NCBI RefSeq assembly: GCF_036898095.1
Contig: NC_090728.1
Coordinates: forward strand, 87,351,435 to 87,415,434
Length of the DNA: 64,000 bases
Reading direction: 5' to 3'
DNA from: Palaemon carinicauda
Lineage: Eukaryota; Arthropoda; Malacostraca; Decapoda; Palaemonidae
Of the stretch, positions 1-11,170 are shown piece after piece. Within the stretch, counting starts at the first letter, position 1. Each line of letters begins with the position of its first letter. The translations under genes and the position numbers were made by a program. Under the pieces are notes generated by a model that was given only the letters and a program-made list of their open reading frames with translations, did not search any database and was not told the DNA's origin.

Positions 1-421
1 CTAGTAGCCTATGTCCCTCTGTATATGATGTAGAATTCATTGTGTCCCAGTTTACTGTTGCATTGAACTGTCACATTAGGACGGCTAACTTATTGTTAAC
101 TTCTTGTCCAAGTTGTCTCTAGAGCTCTTTATCCTGTTCTTGTGTTTGATGGGGTGGTCTGTGTATTACTAGTATGGACATATTTTTTACTATGCTGATA
201 ATTTTCTCCACTGTCACTTCACATTCAGTTTCTGATTTAATTTCTATGGGGTTTAGGTGATTTTTAACATAGAGCATTAACCCTCCACCTTTTTTGGTTA
301 GGCGATCCTTATTGAAAAGCTTGAAACCTGGGATTTCGTATTCTCCATTAAATCCTTCGTTTTTTTCCTGGATCCAGGTCTCGGTAATGCCTATGGCATC
401 TAGTTCATCACTAGCTATCAT
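1..421 (-). pseudogene. CR1-like LINE ORF2, apurinic-type endonuclease N-terminal part
   Basis: The segment holds ITETW, KKGGGLMLYVK and RPPHQT-like blocks, typical of the exonuclease/endonuclease/phosphatase fold that nicks target DNA for LINE insertion. The frame is lost near position 118 but homologous residues (NTMNST, EGHRLL) continue to the window edge. The same protein lies at 7886-8436 and 61180-61643. Catalytic completeness cannot be judged because the C-terminal part is missing. Confidence 0.75.
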
Positions 422-473
422 TGCCCTGAAGTTTTCTATAATTTTCTTTTTCTCTATGGCTCTACTACTTTCC

Positions 474-1711
474 CTAATTTACTAATGTTTTAGTTTTACT
501 TTTATCTGTATTATCTAAGTTTTCAACAAAATTTCCTTGATTTGTTTTTGAAGGATTTTCTAAGAGTCCAGTTTGTTCTTGGTCTACTGTGGTTAAGTAA
601 TTAAGTACTTTTCCGTATACTCTCTTGCCTTCTTCACTAAAGTGTATTCCATCTCTTTTGTATAATTTTCTCTTCCCGTACAAAGTGTCCCAGAGATCTA
701 TAAATTTCATTTTCTTTCTCTGGCATGGAGACTTGAGCCTTTTCTTTATCCCTATGGCCTTACTGAGAGTGAAGTGACTGACATTGAGTCTTGGGAGAAT
801 ACCTATAACTATAGTATTATTGGTCTTGTTTCTAGCTGTTTCAATAGTTTTTTCTAGTTGTTTAACCATAGGTTCTGTTTAGCCCTTAGTATCCTTTCTT
901 AGGAATAGGTCATTTCCAGTTGCCTGAATAATAACAGTGATCTTCTTGTTCTTTGATGTAGATTTACTAACTACTACTACTATCTTCTGTGCATTGGCAA
1001 GGAAGTCACCTTTCTCCTCTTTTCGAGGCCAAAGTGCTCCCCTTGGTCCTTTACCATAGTCTCCAATTACCAACATCTCGTCTTCCTCTTCCTCTGCTAG
1101 GGGGCTGTATCTGTTTTTGGTGGTAGTTACATTTTTAGGGTATTGTTTAGTCTTCTTGGCCTTAGCTACTCTTCCTCTAGTGGGTTTCATGAACTCTCTG
1201 CTTTTGTTGGTTCTTTCTCTCTAAGTTCTACCCTTGATTTTACCTTATTTTGTATTTCTTGGGTGCTAACCCCATTTTCTGCCACATCATCGATGAATTC
1301 TTTTTTTCCTTATTTCTAACTGTTGGAACTTCAATATGACTTCTATCAATTGTTTTCTTAGTTCTTGTTTTCATTTTTCCATTTTCCTATTTCCGGTTCC
1401 TGCTTACAGAACCAGCATACAGTATTACGGTGCAGGTTTGCAGAACACCCTTTTTTGAAATCTACACACCATTTGTTAATTTGGCATTTCACACATTTGC
1501 ACTTTAACTTCAGTTTCTCTATCATAATTATTTTCTCTGTGATATTGTCTAATGCGTACATTTGGAAATCAAGGCTAATAACTTCTATAACTATTAGCTT
1601 TGGGACCACTAGTGTAAAAAGAGAGGGGGGGGGGCTGATATTTACCCAACTGCTGCCGCATCTGCTTAATCCTGGGTGACTTAACATTTTTCTTGGCCTA
1701 ACCTCACACAA
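474..1711 (-). pseudogene. CR1-like LINE ORF1: Cys-rich motif plus SGNH-esterase-like domain, broken
   Basis: Three consecutive open segments (1711-1358, 1190-879, 869-474) make up one ORF1 interrupted by stops and frameshifts. The first carries a Cys-rich zinc-binding-like cluster (CKCVKCQ followed by further Cys and a WFC). The next two resemble an SGNH/GDSL esterase fold: a GND block near ATGNDLF and a terminal DGIHFS block with the expected Asp-x-x-His. CR1-clade ORF1 proteins are known to carry esterase domains, which supports the clade. Its likely role is RNA-binding or chaperone in the retrotransposition particle, but this copy cannot be translated whole. Confidence 0.7.
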
Positions 1712-1730
1712 GTGCTCCTAAACCAACAGT

Positions 1731-1846
<116 letters not shown>

Positions 1847-1904
1847 CTACAAGGAGTTACAAGGATTTTGGATGTCTCAAAGACTTTTTAGTCCATTCGT
1901 GGAG

Positions 1905-3516
1905 CAATACAGTTTAAGCATTTAGTGTGTTCTTATGATCATGTCTAACTTAAACTTGAACTTGCTTACTACGTTACTATTTACGACATCCGCTGGAAGT
2001 AGATTCCAAGTATTTTCTATTTTGTATGTAAAGAAATCGCCTCGTTGAGTCTTGCTGTATCTTTTCAATTCCATTTTCTAGCTGTTACCTCTGGACTGAT
2101 TTGTGCTAAGCGTGAATAGATTCTTGTAGTTTTCATTTGTTATTCCCTTAAGAATTTTGTATGCCTCTATTAACTGTCCCCTTAGTCATCGAGTTTGTAG
2201 ATCAAATAAGTTCAAGCATTCCATCCTTCGTCTATATGCGAATTGACGTCGTGTTGGAACTACGTTTGGTCACCCTAGCTTGTATGTATTCCAGTCTATC
2301 TATATCCTGAATACTTGGAGCTCAGAATTGGACTCCACATTCTAGATGGGGTCTTATTAGTGATGTGTACAGCTGTAGTAGTGTCTTTGTTTCTGTATCT
2401 GAATTGTCTCTTTATGTAGTGTATTAATTTCTGTGCTTTCTTTCCAGCTTTTATGCTCTGTTTGGTGAACTTCAAATCCTTGCCGATAATAATACGGAGA
2501 TCTTCCTTTTGGTCCACACTATTGATTTCATTACCCAGCAGTGATTAATCTGACTTTGGGTTACTATAACCAATGTGCATGACTTTACATTTCCCACAGT
2601 TGAAAGGCATTTGCCATTTTCTGAGTTTGCACCATTAATGCCTAATTTAGTATCGTTGGCAAACTTGGCTATTCAACTAGTTAATCCGAAATCTATATCG
2701 TTAACGTAGATCAGAAATAGCAATGGGCCAAAGACAGACCCTTGAGGTGCTCCGCCTGTAACAGCTGCCCATTCTGAAGCTTCTCCATTGATTACAACTC
2801 TCTGTTTTCTGTTTGTTAGCCAATCTTCTATCCATTTAGCTGGCTTGTCAAGGATGCCTAGTACTCTAATTTTGACCAATAACTTTTTATGAGGAACTTT
2901 GTCAAAAGCCTTTTGAATATCTAGGTACATGATGTCTATTGGCTTGCTTTTGTCATAAATGCTAAATTGTATAAAAATTCCAAAAGATTTGTCACACATG
3001 ATCTCTTTTGTCTAAAACCATGTTGGCTGTCCATCAGAAGATTGTTTTTTCTCTCTATATATTCTACTATTCAATCTACTATCATTGATTAAAAAAATTT
3101 GCAAGGCACTAAAGTTACACAAACAGGTTTGTAGTTGCTGGGTTCTTCTTCTAGTCCCATCTTGTAGATTGGAGGAACATTGCTTAGTTTCTATCCTTGT
3201 GGTGCCTTTCTTTCGTTGGCTGTCTTTCAGAACATTTTGCAAAAGTGTGGGGTTATCTCTTCTTCGAGTTCTATAATCTCTCTTGGATGAATATCATCTG
3301 GACCTGGTACCTTAGATGTACTGAGTCCTTTTATTTTCTTTTTGACATCATCCATTGTAAAAGTAATTCTACTTAATGATTGTGGCCCTTCATATTTGAT
3401 AGCTGGTTCGAGGAGGGTTGTTTATTCTTCCCTTGTGAATACATTTGTGAAATATGCATCCATCTTTTTGGCTTTTCCAAATCATTTGTTATAAGATTAC
3501 CCTCCGAGTCTCTTAA
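1905..3516 (-). pseudogene. CR1-like LINE copy 2, reverse transcriptase and 3' end
   Basis: Minus-strand ORF2 from the start of the RT domain (LRDSEGNLITND near 3510) to a stop at 1922-1924. Visible RT blocks are DIQKAFDKVPHKKL (about 2900), GGAPQGSVFGPLLF (about 2740) and, where FADD is expected, FANDTKLG (about 2670). The first catalytic aspartate of that pair is therefore Asn in this copy. The C-terminal region has the usual arginine-rich and terminal amphipathic segments. Several stops and frameshifts are present. It continues upstream at 7382 after removal of the TTAA element: the protein reads NNNSPL then RDSEGNL without a break. Confidence 0.85.
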
Positions 3517-3835
3517 GGGGGCCAGCCGGCTTATGCCGTTTTTTAAGGACATGACTTTGACATTCATACCACTTTATAAGGTGACTTAGGCCATAAGATT
3601 TTTGCCTCTGACCTTTAGTTTTGCAACGCCAGGGCGATTTATCCTGAAAATTAGTGTTTTTCAAATTCTATCTCCTCCCTTGATACTTAATATTAAAACC
3701 TGGGATTACTACTGTATATAGACCTGATGTAGACCCCCAATAAAATAGTTTTTTTTTTCATAGTCATTTTTTTTCTATATATGAATTTATATGACAGGTA
3801 AAGTAGTGGAATGGAAGGAGATATAATCTAGGTTA

Positions 3836-6508
3836 ATGTGGGTAAGGGTTAGGTTGGGTAGGGAATGTTGGGCGTTTGTCAGTGCGTATGGGCCAGGTAG
3901 TGAGAAAAGTGAAGAAGAGCGGAATGAGTTCTGGAATGAATTAACTAGGTGTGTAGAAGGACTGGGTAGAAGGAATTATGTAGTTGTATTGGGTGACTTA
4001 AATGCTAGAGTGGGCGCTGGAGAGGTAGAAGGTGTCATTGGGAAGTATGGTGTACCAGGTGAAAATGAGAGTTGTGAGAGACTGGTAGATATGTGTGTTG
4101 AACAAGAGATGGTAATAAGTGCTAGCTTCTTTAAAAAGAAAGATAAGAATAAGTATACATGGGTAAGAGTGGCAAATGGAAGAGTAGTAGAAAGGGCATT
4201 AATGGATTATGTGTTGATAACTAAAAGAATGTTTGGAAGATTGTAAGACGTGCACGTGTTTAGGGGTATGGCAAACGGTATGTCTGATCATTTTTTGGTG
4301 GAAGGAAAATTAGTTGTAGCAAAAGAGTGGGGGAATAGAGTAGGTGGATGTAAAAGGGAGGTAGTGAAGGTTGAAGAGTTAATAAAACCGGGGGTAAAAA
4401 GTAAATATCAGGAAAGGTTGAAAATGGTATATGACGAGGTGAGAGTAAGAGAAACTGGTAATTTAGAGGAGGAGTGGAAGTTAGTAAAAGAAAATTTTGT
4501 TGGGATTGCAAATGATGTATGTGGCAAGAAGGTTGTTGGAGGCAGCATGAGGAAGGGCAGTGAATGGTGGAATGAAGGAGTGAAGGTAAAAGTGGAAGAG
4601 AAAAAGAGGGCTTTTGAAGAATGGCTGCAGAATAATAGTATAGAGAAGTATGAAAAATATAGAGAGAAAAATGTGGAAGTAAAGCGCAAGGTACGTGAAG
4701 CAAAGAGGGCAGCTGACCTGAGGTGGGGTCAGGGATTGGGTCAGTCATATGAAGAGAATAAGAAGTTTTGGAAAGAAGTGAAGAGAGTAAGGAAGGCTGG
4801 CGGAAGAATTGAAGAGACAGTGAAAGATGGAAATGGAAGGTTGTTAAAAGGAGAGGAGGCAAGGAAAAGGTGGGCGGAATATTTTGAAAGTTTGCTGAAT
4901 GTTGAGGATAATAGGGAGGCAGATATAATTGCTGTTCCAGGTGTTGAGGTGCCAGTGATGGGAGATGAGAATGAGAGAGAGATTACAATAGAGGAAGTGA
5001 GGAGAGCACTAGATGAAACGAGAGTAGGAAAAGCATCTGGTATGGATGGTGTGAAAGCTGAGATGTTGAAGGAAGGGGGTGTGACTGTACTTGAATGGTT
5101 GGTGAGATTGTTTAATGTGTGTTTTGTGTTGTCAATGGTACCAGTAGATTGGGTTTGTGCATGTATTGTACCACTATATAAGGGTAAGGGAGATGTGCAT
5201 GAGTGTTGTAATTCAAGAGGTATTAGTTTGTTGAGTGTAGCTGGAAAAGTGTATGGTAGAGTATTGATTAATAGGATTAAGGATAAAACAGAGAATGCAA
5301 TCTTGGAAGTACAGGGTGGTTTTAGAAGAGGTAGGGGTTGTATGAATCAGATTTTTACAGTTAGGCAGATATGCGAGAAATATTTAGCAAAAGGTAAGGA
5401 GGTGTATGTTGCGTTTATGGATCTGGAGAAAGCATATGATAGAGTTGATAGGGAAGCAATGTGGAATGTGATGAGGTTATATGGAGTTGGTGGAAGGTTG
5501 TTGCAAGCAGTGAAAAGTTTCTACAAAGGTAGTAAAGCATGTGTTAGAATAGGAAATGAAGTGAGTGATTGGTTTCCGGTGAGAGTGGGGCTGAGACAGG
5601 GATGTGTGATGTCGCCGTGGTTGTTTAACTTGTATGTTGATGGAGTGGTGAGAGAGGTGAATGCTCGAGTGCTTGGACGAGGATTAAAACTGGTAGGCGA
5701 GAATGACCATGAATGGGAGGTAAATCAGTTGTTGTTTGCGGATGATACTGTACTGGTAGCAGACACAGAAGAGAAGCTTGACCGATTAGTGACAGAATTT
5801 GGAAGGGTGTGTGAGAGAAGGAAGTTGAGAGTTAATGTGGGTAAGAGTAAGGTTATGAGATGTACGAGAAGGGAAGGTGGTGCAAGGTTGAATGTCATGT
5901 TGAATGGAGAGTTACTTGAGGAGGTGGATCAGTTTAAGTACTTGGGGTCTGTTGTTGCAGCAAATGGTGGAGTGGAAGCAGATGTACGTCAGAGAGTGAA
6001 TGAAGGTTGCAAAGTGTTGGGGGCAGTTAAGGGAGTAGTAAAAAATAGAGGGTTGGGCATGAATGTAAAGAGAGTTCTATATGAGAAAGTGATTGTACCA
6101 ACTGTGATGTATGGATCGGAGTTGTGGGGAATGAAAGTGACGGAGAGACAGAAATTGAATGTGTTTGAGATGAAGTGTCTAAGGAGTATGGCTGGTGTAT
6201 CTCGAGTAGATAGGGTTAGGAACGAAGTGGTGAGGGAGAGAACGGGTGTAAGAAATGAGTTAGCGGCTAGAGTGGATATGAATGTGTTGAGGTGGTTTGG
6301 CCATGTTGAGAGAATGGAAAATGGTTGTCTGCTAAAGAAGGTGATGAATGCAAGAGTTGATGGGAGAAGTACAAGAGGAAGGCCAAGGTTTGGGTGGATG
6401 GATGGAGTGAAGGAAGCTCTGGGTGATAGGAGGATAGATGTGAGCGAGGCAAGAGAGCGTGCTAGAAATAGGAATGAATGGCGAGCAATTGTGACGCAGT
6501 CCTGGTAG
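3836..6508 (+). pseudogene. RTE-like ORF2: endonuclease and reverse transcriptase, one in-frame stop
   Basis: One continuous frame broken only by TAA at 4244-4246. The upstream segment has the C-terminal half of an apurinic-type endonuclease (VLGDLNARVG, then the TWVR and DYVL blocks). The downstream 752 residues from 4250 contain the RT: GKASGMDGVKAEML, FRRGRGCMNQ, AFMDLEKAYDRV (about residue 388), LRQGCVMSPWLFN (about residue 447) and the catalytic LLFADDTVL (FADD about residues 496-499). A C-terminal WFGHVERM block is typical of RTE-type elements. All RT catalytic aspartates are present, so this is a young copy. Missing are the endonuclease N-terminus and the codon at 4244. Long antisense frames over it are composition artefacts. 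Confidence 0.85.
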
Positions 6509-6775
6509 GCCCTGCTGCTGCCTCCGATGCCTTAGATGACCACGGAGGTAGCAGCAGTAGGGGATTCAGCATTATGAAGCTTCATCTGTGGTGGATAATG
6601 TGGGAGGGTGGGCTGTGACACCCTAGCAGTACCAGCTGAACTCGGTTGAGTCCCTTGTTAGGCAGGGAGGAACGTAGAGAGTAGAGGTCCCCTTTTTGTT
6701 TTTATTTCTTTGTTGATGTCGGCTACCCCCCAAAATTGGGGGAAGTGCCATGGTATATGTATGTATGTATGTATA
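6509..6775 (+). repeat. RTE-like LINE 3' UTR and tail
   Basis: Begins with a small inverted structure: GCTGCTGCCTCCG near 6513 pairs with the CGGAGGTAGCAGCAG at about 6544. It continues to CCCCCCAAAATTGGGGG (6727-6741), another perfect small hairpin, and ends in GTATGTATGTATGTA. Such hairpins near the 3' end are plausible recognition elements for the element's own reverse transcriptase (inference). Confidence 0.6.
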
Positions 6776-7378
6776 ATTGATTCATAAATGAAGATCCCTT
6801 TGCTCAATATCTTGCTTCTTTAGGCAAAACGGTCACTCCATTCCTTTCTTTCAGTAACCCCGCTAATATCCCCGATATTATCCACTTCGGAACTTTTATC
6901 AGAGCAAATTTTCTTAGCTATGTTAGTGAGATGTTGAAATTATCTTTCCCTCTTTGGGATGATGAAATTCTTGCCAAAACCAGGAAAAAGACATAAAATA
7001 GAGTGAATGTTAGAGGTCAACTCAAACATGTCCTCTCTCTGAGGGCTGTGCTAGCAGTGAAGGCCGAAGGGTGTAATACTTCGTCTTGTGACTCATGGAA
7101 TCTATACAGATGTCACTGCTCACAGCTGTTTTATTTTAAAATGCACTAACAATCAAAATTTACGATAGCAGAAGAAATACTGCACTTTCTTGCAGGGATC
7201 AATGTTTTTTGTTTATTGAGTTATTTTCACTAATTACTGTGTAACTATGAAAGTAGGAAGAATTTTCATAAAATATTTTGTATATTCATTTTCCATTGCC
7301 ATACAAAGCTCAGTGAATTTTTTCAGGATTTTGTTTTTCATCCTATAACCCCATATATTGGCATACCGGCCAGGCCAC

Positions 7379-9420
7379 TTAATGGGCTATTGTTGTTTTT
7401 GATTGGTTTTCTACTGTTTATAAATGCAAAAAATTCTTTTGGGTTTTCTTTACTAGCTGAAGCCACTCTTTTCTCTTCATTGATCTTGGCCTTTCTAACT
7501 AGTTTATCTACTTTTTGGTTTAACATCTTGTGGTCGGAAATTTCATGAATTGAGGGCTGTGGAAATATTGATATATGTTTGCTGTCTCTACTTCTTATTG
7601 AATTGGCTATTTCTCAGTTGAATCACTTAGGTTATGGACTTCCATTGGTAAAATTTTTCTATGCGGTACACATTTGGCACTTTTTTCTTTATATGTTTCA
7701 ACAAGAGTGTCCCATTGTGTATCTATGTTCCCTTTTTTATCAGATTTTAAATTTTTGGTGTATTTTTTCAGTTTTATCCAGTTACAACCTCTGTAGTCTA
7801 ACTTTTTTTTTAAACTTTCCTTTCTTTTAGATGAGGAATATTTACCTGAAACCTAACTATTTTGTGGTCACTTTTGCCAATATTTTCACCTACTGAAACT
7901 GGATACTAAATTTTCTTCTGTTGTTAGCACAATACCTAGTATGTTGTTTCCCCTGGTTGGTTTATCGAACCACTGATGGAAGAATTCATTGTTGACAAAT
8001 TCTAGTAGCCTATGTCCCTCTGTGTTTGATGTAGAATTCATAGTGTTCCAGTTTACTGTTGCATCTAAGTCTCCCATTAGAACAGCTAACTTATTGTTAA
8101 CTTCTTATCCAAGTTGTCTATACAGCTTTTTATCCTGTTCTTGTGTTTGATGTGGTGGTCTGTATATTACTAGTATGGTCATGTTTCTTCCTATGGTGAT
8201 AACATTTGCCCTGTCACTTTACATTCGGTTTCTGATTTAATTTCTATGGGGTTTAAGTTATTTTTAACATAGAGCATTAACCCTCCACCTTTTTTGGTTA
8301 GGCAATCCTTATTGAAAAGCTTGAAACCTGGGATTTCGTATTCTCCATTAAATCCTTCGTTTTTTACTCTGCCTACAACATCTAGTTCCTCACTAGCTAT
8401 CATTGCCCAAAAGTTTTCCATTTTGTTTCTAACCAACTGACCATTGAATTATGCCCTTCTGAGGAAATTTTCTATCTTTTTTCTCTTTCTCTGTTTCTTT
8501 GCTAGTTTCCCTGATTTACTAGCACTTTAGTTTTACTTTATTCTGTATTATCCAAGTTTTCAGCCACATTTCCTCTATGTGTTTTTGGAGGAATTTCTAA
8601 GGATTTAGTTTGTTAATGGTTTACTGTGCTTAAGGAATTGTACAGGCTGAGATTAAATTGGTTTCTGTATACTCTCTTGCCTTCTTCACTAAAGTGTATG
8701 CCGTCTCTCTTGTATAATTTTCTCTTGCCATAGTAAGTGTCCCAGAGATCTATAAATTTAATATTCTTTCTCTGGCATGTGACCTTAAGCCTTCCGTTAA
8801 TACCTATGGCCTTACTGAGGGTAAAGTGACTGACATTGAGTCTTGGGAGAATACCTATAACTATAGTATCATTGGTCTTGTTTTTAGCTGTTTCAACAGT
8901 TTTTTTTTTCTGATTGTTTAAGCAAAGGTTCTGTTTGGTCAGCAGTATCCTTTCTTAGGAATAGGTCATTTCCAGTTGCCTGAATAATAATAGTGGTGGT
9001 CTTGTTCTCTGATGTGGTTTTACTAACTACTACTACTATCTTCTATGCGCTAGCTTCTAGATAGGACCTAACCTTTCTTGCAATTTTTGAGGCCGCAGTA
9101 TCCCTCTTGATCCTTTACCATAGATTCTTCAATTAACAACATCGCCTCTTCCTCTTCCTCTGCCAGGGGAATGAATCTGTTTTTTGTGGTAGTTACATTT
9201 CTAGTCTGTTGTTTAGTCGTCTTGACCTTAGCTACACTTCCTCTAATGGGTTTCATGAACTCTCTGCTTTTACTGGTTATTTCCTCTCAAGGTTCTATCC
9301 TTGATTTTACCTCTTTTTTGTATTCCTTGGATGCTAATCCCATTTTGTACCATATCATCTATGACTTATTTGTTCATTATTTCTAACTGTTAGAACATGG
9401 CCATGACTACTATCAATTGA
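7379..9420 (-). mobile_element. CR1-like LINE copy 2, 5' half (ORF1, endonuclease, RT start)
   Basis: Minus strand, in order: an ORF1 remnant around 9256-8500 with the same SGNH-like segment as copy 1 (heavily frameshifted); endonuclease N-part 8436-8191 (KKGGGLMLYVK); endonuclease C-part 8077-7886 (MGDLDATVNW, then WFDKPTRGNN and GIVLT); the linker and RT start 7526-7385 (SRKPIKNNNSPL). It stops at the TTAA of the element inserted at 7378 and resumes at 3516. Together 9420-7379 and 3516-1905 form a nearly full-length but decayed element. The 5' limit near 9420 is estimated. Confidence 0.8.
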
Positions 9421-9906
9421 GGCTATTAGTAACAGAGGAGAGTAAGCGCTAAAATTAAAGTGAAGAAAAACGAGGTTAAAGTTTGGCAATATTCAACATG
9501 AGATAACTTTTGAACTAGAGCTAGAAAGCTGGGGTTGGTCTCAAAATTTATCTTCTCTCTTATGCATCATGTTGCAAAAAAAAAATAGATTTTTTTGCTA
9601 GAAAAATGTACATACATTATTTAATACTACCAAAAAAAACTGCCTTTTCCTCCTTTTTTTCTTAAAAAAATATATTTGCCTAAAAACCCTAATTAAAGTT
9701 AATTTTCTTAGAAAGTGTTCTATACCGATTGTGTGTACGTTATAAATTAAGTTACTCAGCTTATGTGAGTGAGCACATGCACACAATATGCACAAAATAA
9801 TCACAATTTTCTTTTTTACACAAGTTTTGAACACAGTACTTAAATTTCTATACCTAACATTAATATAATCATTTTACTATTTTTCATTGCATGACATACA
9901 AAACAC
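9421..9906. other. No gene recognised
   Basis: AT-rich sequence with homopolymer runs. A 78-residue minus-strand frame (9598-9834) is Lys/Phe-rich and resembles no family I know. Possibly LINE 5' flank or unassigned intron. Confidence 0.5.
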
Positions 9907-10190
9907 AAGTGTATGTATGTATGTATGCTAATGACTAAATCGCTGGAATGTGCGATGTCTCAATATTACAGAGGGCCGTGAGGAAAACGGAAATGAAGAA
10001 TATTGATTGAGTGCTTTCGTGCTATTATTACACCTCCTCAAGTTCTTATGAATTAAGAATACATTGAAATGTATTCTTTATTCATAAGGCCTTGATGATG
10101 TGTAATAATAACACATAATCGAACGGTCAATATTATTCTTTGTTACCTTTTCCCTCCCACCCTACTGTCATCGTATGTATGCATGTATAT
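9907..10190. repeat. Inverted pair of Penelope-like terminal sequences with hammerhead-like motif
   Basis: The centre at about 10016-10112 is a long imperfect hairpin: GTGCTATTATTACAC pairs with GTGTAATAATAACAC, and CTTATGAAT with ATTCATAAG, around a turn near 10063. Homology of the arms continues outward (TCAATATTCTTCATTTCCG on one strand against TCAATATTATTCTTTG on the other), ending at tetranucleotide GTAT arrays. On the minus strand the order TGAGGA, short stem GTGT...CAC, then GAAA resembles the TGATGA-stem-GAAA core of hammerhead ribozymes in Penelope-like retroelement termini. No Penelope protein is present, so the assignment is tentative. Confidence 0.4.
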
Positions 10191-10645
10191 TATTGCGTCA
10201 ACCAAGTTCGTATGAATAATTAATATTAATCAAATTCAGGAAAAAAGTTATAATGGAAGGGCAATTGACGAGGCGGCGAGCAGTAAGATGGCGAGAGCCG
10301 CCTTGCGGCAGATGAGTGCTGAGAGGGAGTCCTGCACCCTCTAGGCGAGTCGCTGGTGCTTAGCTGGGGAGTGCCTAAGAGGTGGTGAATGCCGCTCACA
10401 CGTCTGGCATGACTGGTTGTTGTCTCGTCTAGGTAGAGGGTCTCTATGTAAAGAGAAATGATCGTTCGTCACCTTTCTTGTAGGGCGACGAGTGACGAGG
10501 AGTCGGTGAGACAAGCTTAGCTGCAGCATAACGACCAGCTGGGTAAAGCTATAGTGTGGTGAGGCAGGTCATGCTATGCTGGTAAGTCACACAACACTGC
10601 AGCAAAGAGAACAGTCGTCCATGTACGAGATCCCGGGGAATCGTC
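10191..10645. other. No gene recognised; GC-richer flank of the minisatellite
   Basis: Locally GC-richer than the surrounding intron from about 10255. Short open frames on the minus strand look like composition artefacts. It may belong to the same unit as the following minisatellite, perhaps an unclassified retroelement leader. Confidence 0.4.
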
Positions 10646-11170
10646 ATAGCAAGAGCCCGAAGGATCAGCGAGATGAGAGCCTGAAGGCTCCAGATCACGA
10701 GAGCCCAAAGGCTCCACATGACAAGGGCTCAAAGGCCTGAAGTCATGAGAGCCCAAAGGCTCAACAACATGAGGGATCAAAAGCCCGAAGTTACGGGAGC
10801 CTGAAGGCTAAACGTGATGAGAGCCCGAAGGCCTAACGTCAATAAAGCCCGAAGGCCCAACGTCAATAAAGCCGGAAGGTTCAGCGCGCCATGACTGAAT
10901 GCTTTGGATCACAAAACCAGGAGTTTATGTGTAACGTGTGCCCAGAGGCCCAGGGTGAAGAGAGCCTGAAGGCTCAGTGCAACCAGAGCGCATGAAGAGA
11001 GCCTGAAGGCTCAGCGCAACCAGAGCCCAAAGCCTCTGGGTCACGAGAACCCGGAGGTTCTACGTTACATGAGCCCGGAAGCCCAGGGTCTCCTCAGTGT
11101 GACGAGAGTCTGAGGGCTCAGGGTCACGAGAGCCCGGAGGCTCAGAGCGATGAAAACCCAAAGGCCCAGA
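10646..11170. repeat. 24-bp minisatellite with palindromic unit, about 20 copies
   Basis: A 24-base unit recurs in register. Each unit has a core like GAGCCCGAAGGCTC, in which GAGCC and GGCTC are inverted complements around a 4-base loop, joined by a spacer of the form AACGTGAT or AGGGTCAC. About 20 units can be followed, with shorter or degenerate ones near 10890-10940, 10990 and 11090. On the minus strand a unit reads as an 8-residue EPLGSRDL-like repeat, but stops interrupt the frame, so coding is doubtful. Confidence 0.9.

Larger units (their letters stand above)
1..1711 (-). mobile_element. CR1-like LINE copy 1, ORF1 plus endonuclease start (truncated by window edge)
   Basis: Read on the minus strand, this is the 5' half of a CR1-like non-LTR retrotransposon. 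ORF1 comes first (1711 to about 474), followed by the amino part of the apurinic-type endonuclease that starts ORF2 (421 to 1). The same order and similar protein segments recur at 7886-9256 (minus) and 60059-61643 (plus), so this is a family with at least three copies here. The 3' half would lie left of the window. The element ends just beside the (GA)n/(GT)n array at 1734-1845. Confidence 0.8.
3797..6775 (+). mobile_element. RTE-like LINE, 5'-truncated, with (TATG)n-type 3' tail
   Basis: A plus-strand non-LTR element with endonuclease then reverse transcriptase. A short 3' UTR follows (6509-6775), ending in ATGTATGTATGTA, the kind of short tandem tail seen at RTE-clade 3' ends. The 5' boundary is approximate and lies inside the endonuclease domain, consistent with incomplete target-primed reverse transcription. 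The missing 5' part of the same kind of element is present at 63673-64000. It lies inside the TTAA element at 3517-7378 and is therefore younger than it. Confidence 0.8.
3517..7378. mobile_element. TTAA-flanked transposon carrying a nested RTE-like LINE
   Basis: The left edge reads TTAA (3513-3516) then GGGGGCCAGCCGGCTTATGCC. The right edge reads GGCATACCGGCCAGGCCAC then TTAA (7379-7382). The ends are imperfect inverted repeats and the 4-base TTAA is duplicated, as for piggyBac-type transposition. Deleting the element and one TTAA restores the CR1-like LINE reading frame across the junction, which confirms the boundaries. No transposase is visible, so it is a non-autonomous element. Its own sequence is about 3517-3796 and 6776-7378; the rest is the RTE insertion. 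The two flanking stretches contain no recognisable gene. Confidence 0.85.

Noticed and set aside
4260..4862. 200-residue antisense frame opposite the RTE-like ORF
   Set aside because: Leu/Pro/Ser-rich translation caused by the purine-rich sense strand; the sense frame has clear RT motifs.
10646..11170. Regularly spaced repeats considered as a CRISPR array
   Set aside because: Units are adjacent with no unique spacers, the period is 24, and the genome is eukaryotic.
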